Source of the DNA: Cyanodermella asteris
Taxonomy: Eukaryota > Ascomycota > Lecanoromycetes > Ostropales > Stictidaceae
Reading direction: 5' to 3'
NCBI GenBank assembly: GCA_900618795.1
Contig: UYJD01000011.1
Span: forward strand, 452,751 to 516,750
Length of the DNA stretch: 64,000 bases
Within the stretch, counting starts at the first letter, position 1. Each line of letters begins with the position of its first letter. The notes below the pieces were generated by a model, which saw only the letters and a list, made by a program, of their open reading frames with translations, did no database searches and had not been told where the DNA came from. Below are positions 63,821-64,000 of this stretch, in pieces. The position numbers and the translations under genes are program-made.

Positions 63821-64000
63821 ACTCGATTTCCCAAGTATTTTCTGCATGTGAGTATCCTTCCCATTTCACGAGGAACTGTTGCTGTCCTCGGATCGTTCGG
63901 TGGCGAAGAATCTTTTCGACCTCGTATAGTTGGTCGTGGCTGACATCGAGTTCAGGTTCGACTGTCTGCGTTGGTGTTCTGGCGTTCGGTGACGCTTTTT
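63717..64000 (-). mobile_element. Ty3/gypsy chromovirus pol, C-terminal end (integrase tail and chromodomain; partial)
   Basis: The minus-strand frame enters from beyond the window and ends with TAA at 63717-63719. It encodes a chromodomain: LYEVEKILRHRTIRGQQQFLVKWEGY, given here by its key parts LYEVEKIL, FLVKWEGY and ENTWEIES, followed by a basic tail (MHRSSRQAARAW). A chromodomain at the very C-terminus of pol is the hallmark of chromoviral Ty3/gypsy elements, where it steers integration to modified chromatin. The rest of the element lies to the right of the window. No stop interrupts the visible part, so it may be young. Confidence 0.85.

Noticed and set aside
1-64000. CRISPR arrays, bacterial operons, tRNA or rRNA genes
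   Set aside because: Spliced fungal genes exclude a prokaryotic source. No regular spacer array was seen and no convincing tRNA or rRNA sequence was recognised by eye; a tRNAscan/Infernal run would be decisive.

Overview
The window reads as chromosomal DNA of a filamentous ascomycete (Pezizomycotina). Genes are split by short GT-AG introns (47-153 nt), ribosomal protein genes sit among single-copy housekeeping genes, and there are hallmark families: hydrophobin, PTH11-like receptors, DUF3433 membrane protein, GPI-anchored cell-wall glycosidases and a cutinase-type esterase. Cutinase, hydrophobin and PTH11-like receptors suggest a plant-associated lifestyle, perhaps a Dothideomycete, but the exact lineage cannot be fixed from sequence alone. 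I reconstructed exon joins by reading splice sites and checking that the reading frame is kept.

Layout. 0-10.8 kb: a GST fused to a CmcJ/AsaB-type oxidoreductase (5' end cut by the window), an HSL-type esterase, an LDAH-like lipid-droplet hydrolase convergent with the decapping factor DCP1, an OCRL-type inositol 5-phosphatase, and cyclin H. 12-23 kb: a class I hydrophobin, an ARMT1/DUF89 phosphatase, a broken PTH11-like receptor, an S9 peptidase, ribosomal protein eS17 and a DCW1/DFG5 (GH76) protein. 25-38.5 kb: aspartate aminotransferase, an R3H protein, the Paf1-complex subunit CDC73, a giant DUF3433 membrane protein bracketed by oppositely oriented 12-nt repeat arrays, and ribosomal protein uL4. 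40-45.4 kb: a GPI-anchored GH17 glucanase, a PQ-loop protein and an unrecognised protein. 46-51.6 kb: a divergent pair made of a bifunctional CPS/KS-type diterpene synthase and a cytochrome P450, a candidate minimal diterpenoid cluster. 52-64 kb is accessory: a 25-N gap beside a retroelement-end-like repeat, an esterase remnant, a PAM2/zinc-finger protein, a CE5 cutinase, an AT-rich RIP-like patch, an intact PTH11-like receptor and the 3' end of a Ty3/gypsy chromovirus.

How they fit together. The housekeeping blocks are ordinary. The two most interesting parts are the diterpene synthase/P450 pair, which share one 0.8-kb divergent promoter, and the right edge. There a minus-strand chromovirus ends in a chromodomain, and an opposite-strand gene lies between that end and a very long palindrome. 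This gene has a zinc-cluster-like Cys6 motif, a coiled coil and an acidic-aromatic tail, the architecture of a small transcription factor carried antisense inside a retrotransposon. A related sequence abuts the assembly gap at 52.8 kb.
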